From positions 3,774,501 to 3,838,500 of the forward strand of contig NZ_CP018866.1 of assembly GCF_002250055.1 (NCBI RefSeq): a DNA stretch of 64,000 nucleotides, in the 5' to 3' direction. Position numbers and translations under genes: made by a program. Below are positions 58,251 through 64,000 of this stretch, one piece after another (the stretch's first letter is position 1; every line of letters starts with the position of its first letter). The DNA comes from Sutcliffiella cohnii (lineage in GTDB: Bacteria; Bacillota; Bacilli; Bacillales; Bacillaceae_I). The notes beneath the pieces are model-generated. The model was not told the DNA's origin, ran no database searches, and worked only from the letters and a program-made list of their open reading frames with translations.

Positions 58251-58911
58251 ACTTAGCGCGCTTTGCTTCTAGTGCCAACTTTTCCTCCCCATACTTTTCG
58301 AGTAAATATTTGCGCGGATCACTCATTACAAAGTGACTAACTTTACCTGGCTTCGTATCAGTTATAGGTAACTTCACATTTATTACATGGGACTTAATTA
58401 CGCCCTCTTCATTCTCACCACTATACGGTATTTGAATTTTCGGCTTTACTCGTCCACCCATTTTATAAGAACGTTCCTTCGCTCCTTCAATCCTCGATAA
58501 CTTGTTTGGCGCACATGGCACTTCGTATTTCCATCCGATTTTTATCATAGAATACTCGTTAATCCAAAACGGATATTCTAGCCACCAAATATAATCGTCC
58601 ATTAACGTTCTTTTGCGCGGTTTCGGGTTTAATAGTTCTTTGTCCGCGCGTTGCTGACGTCTTTGCATAGTTTTTAAGCTACGTTTACAATCTTCGCAAC
58701 AAGTGCGCTTTGTATTACGTAAACTATCATCGCGCCAGTAATAGCCGCAATAATCACATCGCTTAATACGACGATCTGTTGCGTCGTGTAATTCGCCTCT
58801 TAATAGTTGCGCAATGATCGGCGCAGACTGCTCGAGCGTTAGTCCTTCCGTAAATTGTTTAGCGTATTCGATTGCGCCCGTTCCTGGCTCCTTGTATTTT
58901 AATCTCCCCAT
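58225..58911 (-). CDS. phage zinc-finger protein, unknown
   Basis: 228 residues, ATG with GGGGGCAATAAC upstream. A four-Cys zinc site CDYCGYYWRDD ... CCEDCKR at about 52-76 sits in a basic, Trp- and Tyr-rich protein. C-terminal half is beta-rich (HVINVKLPITDTKPGKVSHF). Possibly nucleic-acid binding. No family recognised. Confidence 0.6.
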   Translation of the reverse strand: MGRLKYKEPGTGAIEYAKQFTEGLTLEQSAPIIAQLLRGELHDATDRRIKRCDYCGYYWRDDSLRNTKRTCCEDCKRSLKTMQRRQQRADKELLNPKPRKRTLMDDYIWWLEYPFWINEYSMIKIGWKYEVPCAPNKLSRIEGAKERSYKMGGRVKPKIQIPYSGENEEGVIKSHVINVKLPITDTKPGKVSHFVMSDPRKYLLEKYGEEKLALEAKRAKYLSGDKKV

Positions 58912-59163
58912 GTTATTGCCCCCATGTTTTTATTAGTCGTCCACATTTTGTTACACGGTTATTTAGGTGAACGCTTAATATCTTGTTATTCTTTGAATAA
59001 ATTCTTTTTCGCAATAAGATATATAATAATAAGCGTAGCGACGTCTTTTATTTATAAAAGCGGCGCAATCTTTTTAAATCTCGTTATATAAGTCTAGTTA
59101 CTTAAATCTAGTTAACACCTAAATGACACGTAAGTTACACCTAGCAGTTAGGTGAACGTACAC
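58912..59163. other. short gap with AT-rich repeats
   Basis: Contains repeated TTATATAAG/TATATAATAATAAG and three TTAGGTG(AAC)-type strings. Possibly the replication origin or operator region linked to the winged-helix gene next to it; nothing decisive. Confidence 0.35.
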
Positions 59164-59610
59164 CTAATTATCCGCGTAACCCTTTTCTTGCCTCCACTTG
59201 CGCATTCTTTCTGCTGCATCCGCGCGCCTTTTATTACAACGCGATAGAGCCTTGCGGTAATTCTCATTTGCGCCAGGATACTCGGTGTAGAATTCGTCCT
59301 CACTTAATGGCGTAAGCGGAACGTAGTGGCCCTTTTCCGGAAAGTCGATTAAGCCGACCGCCTTTAAGTCGTCAAGGTGTCTACTAGTCGTGTCGGGCGA
59401 TTTACCGTACCTAACCGCCAATTTTTCGATACTTGGAAACGCGAAACCTTCTTCAACGTTGTAGTAATCGATAATCAGCCCGTATAATAATAATTTTTCT
59501 GCAGAAATACGATCGTGGTGTACGTAATGTAATGCGTTGCTTGGTAACGGAATAAACGTAGCTTTGTTTTCTGATGGCGATTTCTTATTAAATACTTTTC
59601 TTTCCCCCAT
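59164..59610 (-). CDS. winged-helix replication initiator-like phage protein
   Basis: 148 residues from ATG at 59610 (AAGGGGGC upstream; earlier starts lack a site). FIPLPSNALHYVHHDRIS then LLLYGLIIDYYN and the winged helix FPSIEKLAVRYGKSPDTTSR resemble the N-terminus of DnaD/RepA-type initiators. A charged C-terminal helix follows. May begin element replication. Its upstream neighbour is an XRE regulator. Confidence 0.6.
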   Translation of the reverse strand: MGERKVFNKKSPSENKATFIPLPSNALHYVHHDRISAEKLLLYGLIIDYYNVEEGFAFPSIEKLAVRYGKSPDTTSRHLDDLKAVGLIDFPEKGHYVPLTPLSEDEFYTEYPGANENYRKALSRCNKRRADAAERMRKWRQEKGYADN

Positions 59611-59624
59611 GTTTTTGCCCCCTT

Positions 59625-59831
59625 TTAATTTTGTTCTAAGAACGCCCGACACTTCTCGACGTATTCATTGCCGAACGTTTCTCTAAATTTCTTATTTACG
59701 TTGTGACTGATGTTCTTTTTACCGCGTTCAATCATACAGACTAATCCTTCACTAATTCCCAAACGTTGCCCTAGTTCCTTTTGCGTTAACCCTTGCGACT
59801 GTCTTATAAAACGAAATACAGTTGGATTCAT
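59625..59831 (-). CDS. XRE-family regulator
   Basis: 68 residues from ATG at 59831 (GAGGGGAAAA upstream). Helix-turn-helix GLTQKELGQRLGISEGLVCM with a short C-terminal tail. Start is near the stop of nothing upstream, so it begins a transcript. Probably controls the initiator-like gene that follows. Confidence 0.75.
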   Translation of the reverse strand: MNPTVFRFIRQSQGLTQKELGQRLGISEGLVCMIERGKKNISHNVNKKFRETFGNEYVEKCRAFLEQN

Positions 59832-59871
59832 AGCATTTTCCCCTCTTTGTTTAATTTTCTTAACCCCCATG

Positions 59872-60219
59872 TAAAAATAAAGAGAACGAAGTCATGGGGA
59901 ACTCCGCCTCACCTATACCTTTTTGTCGCCACTTAAAAAAGTTGTACATTCTATAATACGCCTCAGAAAGCTAAACTTCGCACTCTATATAAATATATAG
60001 TCCCGAAAACGCAAAACGGCGCAAATTTAGTTCTAAAGTCCCATGGAATAACGCCGACCAACGAAGCCCAACAAAGCGAAGCTAGTTGCCGCTAGAGATT
60101 CGGTTTGCTGGACGCCGTTCAACCGTTAATCGAATGCTCTTGCGCGAGTCTATAGCGTGAGCCAATCGAATACTTATGGACGCTCGAGCAGTGTGCCAGC
60201 ACCGCCCAAGTTTGTCCGA
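59872..60219. other. non-coding stretch with a repeat and paired AATCGAAT strings
   Basis: About 350 bases without a gene. Holds the second copy of the 30-bp repeat (59910-59939), a TATATAAATATATAG string near 59985, and two CAATCGAATA/TTAATCGAAT strings near 60126 and 60164. Could hold an origin or a small RNA; no known RNA family recognised. Confidence 0.4.
59910..59939 (-). repeat. 30-bp direct repeat, copy 2
   Basis: Exact copy of 58221-58250, here without an attached gene. Suggests duplication or replacement of the module lying between the two copies. Confidence 0.8.
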
Positions 60220-60513
60220 TTAAACTTCGACTTGAAATCGTTCCATTAACAGCAATAAGTCTGCTGCGCTCATGTTCGGATTTGTAATAAGTTCGCGCAC
60301 ATCATCGTTCATTTTTAGCGCAAATAATTCGTTGAGTATTTCAAGACAATTCTCGTTATCATTGCTCGGCATTAATGTTGCGATAACTGCAACGCCGTCA
60401 ATTTCTACGAGATAATAACCTTGTTCGCTAATGCGGTAGCCTTTAAAAAATTCCGGCTTATTTGTTTCTACTTCCATAATTACGCAGACTACTTTTTTAT
60501 TTTCGTTTGTCAT
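60220..60513 (-). CDS. small phage protein, unknown
   Basis: 97 residues. N-terminal beta strands (KVVCVIMEVETNKPEF; YYLVEIDGVAVIATL) and a C-terminal NMSAADLLLLMERF segment that is also found in the gene at 60725-61204 (NMSAIDLLLYLKDL), so the two are distant relatives or share a motif. Function unknown. Confidence 0.6.
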   Translation of the reverse strand: MTNENKKVVCVIMEVETNKPEFFKGYRISEQGYYLVEIDGVAVIATLMPSNDNENCLEILNELFALKMNDDVRELITNPNMSAADLLLLMERFQVEV

Positions 60514-60545
60514 GTTATAATCGACTCCAATCGTATTTTTAATGG

Positions 60546-60581
60546 GGCGCCCGAGTATTGCCGTACTCGAGCGTTTTTTTT
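60546..60581 (+). terminator. plus-strand terminator inside a minus-strand gene run
   Basis: CGCCCGAGTA and TACTCGAGCG with TTTTTTTT after it on the plus strand only. No plus-strand gene precedes it, so it may end an antisense or small RNA, or insulate the region. Confidence 0.65.
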
Positions 60582-60741
60582 ATTTGCATTTCTTTTCCGC
60601 CTCAATTATTGCGTGCATAGCCGCCTTGTATGCGAGTAATCGTTTGGCTCGCGTTGACTTGCGCTTTTGCCACGGCGTGTCGCAAACTTCTTGTTTTACT
60701 TTCCGCGTGTAGTAACTAATGCGATCAATTGCCGTTTTCAT
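60580..60741 (-). CDS. short basic phage protein, unknown
   Basis: 53 residues from ATG at 60741 (AGAGG upstream), overlapping the end of the preceding gene by 17 bases. Very basic and helical (SYYTRKVKQEVCDTPWQKRK). No family recognised. Confidence 0.5.
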   Translation of the reverse strand: MKTAIDRISYYTRKVKQEVCDTPWQKRKSTRAKRLLAYKAAMHAIIEAEKKCK

Positions 60742-61204
60742 GTTCGCCAGCCTCTTCATCGTTAATAAGGTCAAACTTCGCGCAACAATGCGGACACTTT
60801 GCAAATATGGATTCCGCCGTCTTGCCCGTCACTACTAAGTCCGTTTGCATTTTACATTCGTTGCACCAGTCGTTTTTTATTACTTCGCTTTCGGCAGACA
60901 AATCTTTCAAATATAGTAGGAGGTCAATCGCAGACATATTCGCAATTAGCTCGTAGTCCACTATTGCGTTCTTCCTTCCGTTCCACGGTAGTCCGAAAAC
61001 AACTTCGCTATCCGCGCCAATTTTCGGCTGCTCTCCTACATTTACTCGTTCGACCATAATGTGCATATCATCAATTCTCAAAAACAAATCCTCCGCAATC
61101 ATTAAACCTTCTCGTTCTTCCTCGAAATCTTCGCCAACATATATTGCGGTTGTAGTGTGCGGTATAAAACCGACATCTTCTTGCGTCAATACTTTAAATT
61201 TCAT
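60725..61204 (-). CDS. phage protein with zinc ribbon
   Basis: 159 residues, ATG with AGGAGGGC-like site upstream. A C-terminal zinc ribbon (DWCNECKMQTD ... KCPHCCAKFD) follows a beta-rich front part. Shares the NMSAxDLLL motif with the gene at 60220-60513. Function unknown; could be a small DNA- or RNA-binding protein. Confidence 0.6.
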   Translation of the reverse strand: MKFKVLTQEDVGFIPHTTTAIYVGEDFEEEREGLMIAEDLFLRIDDMHIMVERVNVGEQPKIGADSEVVFGLPWNGRKNAIVDYELIANMSAIDLLLYLKDLSAESEVIKNDWCNECKMQTDLVVTGKTAESIFAKCPHCCAKFDLINDEEAGEHENGN

Positions 61205-61205
61205 C

Positions 61206-61349
61206 TTATTGCCCTCCTAATTTTAAATGTAACTTGTAGGACACCTCTAGCTGTCGTTCTAGTTCCTGGACGTCTAGCGTCAATTCCTCGACTTTCTTCA
61301 TTAGCTCGCGTTCTAACTCGGTGTATGTTTCCGTTGTTGTGTGAGCCAT
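61206..61349 (-). CDS. short coiled-coil phage protein
   Basis: 47 residues from ATG at 61349, GGAGGG ten bases upstream. Nearly all of it is one predicted coiled coil (ELERELMKKVEELTLDVQEL). It sits in the correct operon spacing between two other genes. Unknown role, probably a small partner protein. Confidence 0.6.
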   Translation of the reverse strand: MAHTTTETYTELERELMKKVEELTLDVQELERQLEVSYKLHLKLGGQ

Positions 61350-61361
61350 TTTCGCGCCCTC

Positions 61362-61553
61362 CTATTCTTCTTCGTCGATAACGATTGAAAACGTGAAGCG
61401 GCGATCAGCTAGGCGTTTGTGAAATTGATTTAATACTGCGATACTGTCTGCGTCATTTATTGCGTCTAATTCTTCTAATTCTTCTCGAACCCACTTCATG
61501 ATGTAATCTAACTCGTGCATTCTTGCCGATAATGTTTGCGGATTCTCTAACAC
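61362..61553 (-). CDS. small phage protein, unknown
   Basis: 63 residues, helical then beta (LDYIMKWVREELEELDAIND; RRFTFSIVIDEEE). AGGAGGGC upstream of the start. First gene of the minus-strand run driven by the divergent promoter at 61606-61634. Confidence 0.6.
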   Translation of the reverse strand: MLENPQTLSARMHELDYIMKWVREELEELDAINDADSIAVLNQFHKRLADRRFTFSIVIDEEE

Positions 61554-61578
61554 TTAAAGCCCTCCTAAATGTGTATTT

Positions 61579-61656
61579 TGCACACTGCAATGTGCCTTTA
61601 ACTACATAATATACACCATACTGTGCATTGTCAACATTTAAATTGATTTTTTATTT
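61579..61656. promoter_or_regulatory. divergent overlapping promoters with repressor-type operators
   Basis: Minus-strand promoter: TTGACA (61634-61629), 17 bases, TATTAT (61611-61606). Plus-strand promoter: TTGTCA (61628-61633), 17 bases, TTATTT (61651-61656). The two -35 boxes overlap almost completely. GCACACTGCAATGTGC at about 61580-61595 and ACTGTGCATTG at 61620-61630 share a TGTGC half-site and are likely operators for the XRE protein encoded next to it. Confidence 0.75.
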
Positions 61657-61686
61657 ACTTTACGTTATATTTATTTTAGAAAGAAG

Positions 61687-61914
61687 GTGCGGCGAATAAT
61701 GATTAAAGTACATTTATCGCGATTAATGGGAGAGAGAAAATTAAAAATAAGTGACTTATCTAAAATGACCGGCTTACATAGAAATGGTCTTACGCAGTTA
61801 TATAACGAGGAAACAAACGGTATTAAATTTGATACACTAGAAAAAATTTGCAACGCCTTAGAATGTAGTATAGAGGATTTGTTAGAGATCATAGACGAAG
61901 AAAGCGCCGACTAA
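61687..61914 (+). CDS. XRE-family regulator, switch-type
   Basis: 75 residues, the first plus-strand gene of the element. Helix-turn-helix LKISDLSKMTGLHRNGLTQL (about 19-38) and the C-terminal FDTLEKICNALECSIEDLLEI typical of small Cro/C1-like regulators. Divergent from the minus-strand run and separated from it by overlapping promoters, so it probably governs the lysogenic or replicative switch and its own expression. A terminator follows. Confidence 0.8.
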   Translation: MRRIMIKVHLSRLMGERKLKISDLSKMTGLHRNGLTQLYNEETNGIKFDTLEKICNALECSIEDLLEIIDEESAD

Positions 61915-61930
61915 TGTCAGCGCCTTTTTT
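61897..61930 (+). terminator. terminator of the switch regulator
   Basis: AAGCGCCGAC and GTCAGCGCC with one mismatch, followed by TTTTTT on the plus strand. Confidence 0.7.
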
Positions 61931-61935
61931 ATTGG

Positions 61936-62193
61936 TTACATAACGAGCCGAAACAGAATAACGCCCGCAATAATGTAAAGTATGATGCGTTCGGCTTCAG
62001 TAAACCATCTCTCTTTTACGATGTACGTTCCGTATGTGCCTTTCTCGTACACCAACTTAATCGGCCGTTCGCGTTCGTAGTCGTCAGAGCGTGAGTTTAA
62101 TTTCACCGGCGTTTTTAATTCGTATCGGTTGCCCGTCGTGAACCTTCCGCGACTGTCCCGATTTCGATATGTCGATAACCTTCTCGGCTGCAT
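61936..62193 (-). CDS. small phage membrane protein
   Basis: 85 residues from ATG at 62193, with GGGGAGGTGACGTCA upstream. A polar, Arg-rich N-terminus (RLSTYRNRDSRGRFTTGNRY) and one C-terminal membrane helix (RIILYIIAGVILFRLVM). Its first part overlaps the next gene upstream by about 110 bases in another frame. Function unknown. Confidence 0.55.
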   Translation of the reverse strand: MQPRRLSTYRNRDSRGRFTTGNRYELKTPVKLNSRSDDYERERPIKLVYEKGTYGTYIVKERWFTEAERIILYIIAGVILFRLVM

Positions 62194-62449
62194 TGACGTC
62201 ACCTCCCCTACCGTCGTCAGCTACCGGTTTACCGCGCCAATAGTGGTGGTCGAATACATTCCAAGTGGGGAAGGGAAGCGCGACGTCTACCCGTTTATGT
62301 GCGTTGAGTTGCGCAAGAAATAACTTACTATACGGCGCACTATACAACGCAAGGCGCATTATCTGATTGCGGTCGAGCGTCGTCGCCTTGAACAATTCTT
62401 CGACGTAAGACTGAAACGCTTCATCATACCGCACTGTTGGCCGCCACAT
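62084..62449 (-). CDS. small phage protein, unknown
   Basis: 121 residues, ATG with AAGGAGG some 15 bases upstream. N-terminal helices (FQSYVEELFKATTLDRNQIM) look like a small ribbon-helix or DNA-binding fold. The final 35 residues overlap the following membrane protein gene in another frame. Confidence 0.5.
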   Translation of the reverse strand: MWRPTVRYDEAFQSYVEELFKATTLDRNQIMRLALYSAPYSKLFLAQLNAHKRVDVALPFPTWNVFDHHYWRGKPVADDGRGGDVNAAEKVIDISKSGQSRKVHDGQPIRIKNAGEIKLTL

Positions 62450-62552
62450 GCTCGTTATCCTCCTTAATAATTGTCGCGATAAACTGACGTCCTTCCTCCG
62501 TTAAATAAACGCCTTCCTTATTGATTAACTCTAACGCCAATTCTTTTGTCAT
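62424..62552 (-). CDS. short phage protein, unknown
   Basis: 42 residues, ATG with GGGAGTG upstream. Starts MTKELALELINKEGVYLTEE and ends VAANSAV, overlapping the next gene's start by 26 bases. No family recognised. Confidence 0.5.
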   Translation of the reverse strand: MTKELALELINKEGVYLTEEGRQFIATIIKEDNEHVAANSAV

Positions 62553-62627
62553 TGCGAATCACTCCCGTTTAAGAGTCGGCGCCTACCTTGACCGGGGTTA
62601 CACGCCGCTTAATTCATATATACGCGG

Positions 62628-62655
62628 TGACGTCAGTAATATGACGGTATACCGT
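62628..62655 (+). promoter_or_regulatory. operator-like palindromes upstream of an XRE gene
   Basis: TGACGTCA at 62628-62635 and the perfect 12-bp palindrome ACGGTATACCGT at 62644-62655, in the leader of the XRE gene at 62722. The octamer also occurs at 62194, 62920 and 63033. Confidence 0.55.
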
Positions 62656-62721
62656 ATAAAAAATTACGCAAAGGAAATACATGCCGCCGCATAGAATTTA
62701 TATAATAACGGAGGTGATCGC

Positions 62722-62922
62722 GTGCAATTGGAAAGTAATTTGCGGGCAATACTAACGCAAAGAGGCGTAAAGCAATCGTGGCTGGCTGCGCGGGTTGGAG
62801 TTCGGCAGGGAACGATTAGCGACCTCGTTAATAATAAGACGGTGCCGTCGCTGTTGCTTGCGCTTGCTATTGCGGATGTGCTCGAGGTGAAGGTCGAGGA
62901 AATATGGAAGATATTGCGTTGA
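62722..62922 (+). CDS. XRE-family regulator
   Basis: 66 residues from GTG with GGAGGTGA upstream. Helix-turn-helix VKQSWLAARVGVRQGTISDL (about 15-34), then the compact C-terminal helix of the one-domain Cro-like class. On the plus strand, opposite the main gene run. Its own leader has operator-like palindromes. Confidence 0.8.
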   Translation: MQLESNLRAILTQRGVKQSWLAARVGVRQGTISDLVNNKTVPSLLLALAIADVLEVKVEEIWKILR

Positions 62923-63032
62923 CGTCAGCCGTTGGACTGGCGTATTCTCTACGGTCAGACTGCGCCTATTGACGCTGGCTTTCTTCTTAGCCAGCTTATG
63001 CGCCACATTGCGAAATAATGCACGTCCAACCG

Positions 63033-63202
63033 TGACGTCAGCGAAAAAAGGCGGTGAAAAACCGGATATTGTGCGCATTAAGTTGCGATTGCTGGATATT
63101 ACCGGAATGCTTGACGAGGACGAAGTTTATACTCGCGAAAATGCCGTGAAGGATTTAACGGAGGTAATTCGGTGGCTTGACGAGGCCGAGCCGAAGATAT
63201 AA
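63033..63202 (+). CDS. small phage protein, unknown
   Basis: About 55 residues from GTG at 63033 (the frame is open further upstream to 62969, but no ribosome site is seen there). Core DIVRIKLRLLDITGM then VYTRENAVKDLTEVIRWLDE, a small alpha/beta protein. The GTG lies inside a TGACGTCA octamer, so regulation at the start is possible. Follows the XRE gene on the same strand. Confidence 0.5.
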
Positions 63203-63224
63203 AACGCTGCACTAAGTGACAAAA

Positions 63225-63255
63225 AGAGACTCCGTTAGTTGTGCGCGGCGTCTCT
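63225..63255 (-). terminator. terminator of the accessory gene at 63276
   Basis: AGAGACTCCG and CGGCGTCTCT pair around an 11-base loop, followed by TTTTTG on the minus strand. Confidence 0.75.
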
Positions 63256-63275
63256 CTGGAAATGGATTGGATATA

Positions 63276-63605
63276 TCAGTTTTTAACTCCAAGTAATTCT
63301 AACTCCAAATCAATTTGCGAAATTAGTGCGTTTACCCTATTTATCTCTCTTTGATTTTCTAAACGTATTTGATTAAAGTATGCATCAGCTTTTTGTAAAT
63401 CATCAAATAAAGGGTCAACATGTTTTTCTTTATAATCCGGATATGAATTTAGCTTATATACTGATCTTTCAGCTATTAGCGACTTTATTTCTAATGTTCG
63501 GAGATTATTTTTAGCGTTATTTATTGCCGTTTGGTATTCTTCACTAGAAGTCATTAATTCTTTCTTCCATTCTTGAAGTACTTGTATTTTAAATTCAGTC
63601 ACCAT
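63276..63605 (-). CDS. AT-rich accessory (moron-like) coiled-coil protein
   Basis: 109 residues from ATG at 63605, with GGCGGTGAG upstream. Helical throughout with coiled coils (QVLQEWKKELMTSSEEYQTA; RLENQREINRVNALISQIDL). Codon use is clearly more AT-rich than the surrounding phage genes, and the gene has its own promoter (63621-63650) and terminator (63225-63255), the usual signs of a phage moron added by transfer. Function unknown; lysogenic conversion or exclusion is only a guess. Confidence 0.65.
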   Translation of the reverse strand: MVTEFKIQVLQEWKKELMTSSEEYQTAINNAKNNLRTLEIKSLIAERSVYKLNSYPDYKEKHVDPLFDDLQKADAYFNQIRLENQREINRVNALISQIDLELELLGVKN

Positions 63606-63620
63606 CTCACCGCCCAATAA

Positions 63621-63650
63621 ATTATATTTGATTTTTTTTTTTTTTTGAAA
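63621..63650 (-). promoter_or_regulatory. promoter with a poly(A) spacer ahead of the accessory gene
   Basis: On the minus strand TTTCAA (63650-63645), 18 bases, TATAAT (63626-63621). Thirteen of the spacer bases belong to a 15-base A run (63646-63632). Changes in run length would change spacer length and so promoter strength. Confidence 0.65.
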
Positions 63651-63670
63651 TAACTGGCTGTATTTTCTTT

Positions 63671-63880
63671 CTAATCAAGTTCAAGTCTAATACTGTTTAA
63701 TTCTTCAAACTCTTTGATTGCAGCATTTAATACCTCGGTTTTGTTGTCGCCGGATTTACGCACACTTTTAAACCCACGAACGTTAACGAATACCTCGACA
63801 TCAGTTTCGTTTTCAAATACGTCAACAAACGACTCGACTGGCGGTAAGTGTATTTTCGCTTTTTTACGTTCAAAGTCCAC
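63671..63880 (-). CDS. small phage protein, unknown
   Basis: 69 residues from GTG at 63880, AAAGGAGG about 12 bases upstream. Beta-rich front (TDVEVFVNVRGFKSVRKSG) and a C-terminal helix (VLNAAIKEFEELNSI). CG-rich like the other phage genes and unlike its neighbour at 63276. The region beyond it, to the window edge, shows no complete gene. Confidence 0.55.
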   Translation of the reverse strand: MDFERKKAKIHLPPVESFVDVFENETDVEVFVNVRGFKSVRKSGDNKTEVLNAAIKEFEELNSIRLELD

Positions 63881-64000
63881 GGCGATTCGACCTCCTTTCT
63901 ACCCGTTAAATTCGACGTAACTATCCAAAATCCTCCATTTTCCTACTCCCGAGTTTAAAATTTTATTGCGCAATTTTTCGACCCTCGGGTAATAATTTTG

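Larger units (their letters stand above)
51981..64000 (-). mobile_element. prophage or related integrated element (one end; continues past the window)
   Basis: Starts at the tRNA remnant. Genes are short, closely packed, mostly minus-strand, richer in CG than the host and include a phage-type HTH protein, fibre-like protein and several XRE regulators. No integrase, terminase large subunit, portal or capsid in this part. Confidence 0.8.

Overview
The window reads as chromosome of a low-GC Bacillaceae (Bacillus-like). The cggR-gapA-pgk-tpiA-gpmI-eno glycolytic block, secG, est, rnr, smpB and ssrA follow the B. subtilis order, strong AGGAGG-type ribosome binding sites are everywhere, and sinI/sinR, tapA, sipW and tasA homologues are present. 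No species can be named from the sequence alone.

Layout. (1) About 1-30.6 kb is an accessory island full of mobile and broken genes. It holds the 5' part of a group II intron with its reverse transcriptase, an MBL-fold hydrolase, an IS21-family element interrupted by a second IS21-family element (both with recognisable 5-bp target duplications), fragments of a UvrD-type helicase, an HNH nuclease, a NUDIX hydrolase, an Rpn-type nuclease and a DNA methyltransferase, a tandem pair of small secreted proteins, an ABC exporter, an HD phosphohydrolase, and a Tn7-like module (tniQ, a tnsA-tnsB fusion and a truncated tnsC). Next to the Tn7-like genes lies an apparently intact two-gene Gabija anti-phage system (gajA, gajB). 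(2) The island abuts ssrA (tmRNA, 30.64-31.28 kb). The tmRNA T-loop is split by a 280-nt group I intron whose P1 helix and both splice sites can be read directly. (3) 31.4-51.8 kb is core genome: smpB, rnr, est, a biofilm-matrix block, a sensor kinase, secG, the glycolytic operon, a glutaredoxin and rpoN. (4) 52-64 kb is the end of a prophage or related element inserted at the 3' end of a tRNA gene, with many small, tightly packed minus-strand genes, several XRE regulators and divergent switch-like promoters. No integrase, capsid or large terminase lies in this part.

How the genes work together. The matrix block between est and secG is self-contained: a sinI-like anti-repressor preceded by two Spo0A boxes and a class I c-di-GMP riboswitch, then sinR, then on the opposite strand a tasA/calY-tapA-sipW-LPXTG protein cluster headed by a group of SinR-like operator motifs, then a second sinR-sinI-like pair and a KinB-like kinase. 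This would place biofilm matrix synthesis under both Spo0A and cyclic di-GMP. The glycolytic operon has its CggR operator and sigma-A promoter upstream of cggR, a hairpin at the cggR/gapA junction and a terminator after gapA, so gapA can be expressed differently from the rest.

Strongest points for a second look: the tmRNA group I intron, the c-di-GMP riboswitch/Spo0A control of sinI, the Gabija plus Tn7-like neighbourhood next to ssrA, two unrelated 21-bp minisatellites in core intergenic gaps, and a prophage accessory gene whose promoter spacer is a 15-base poly(A) run.
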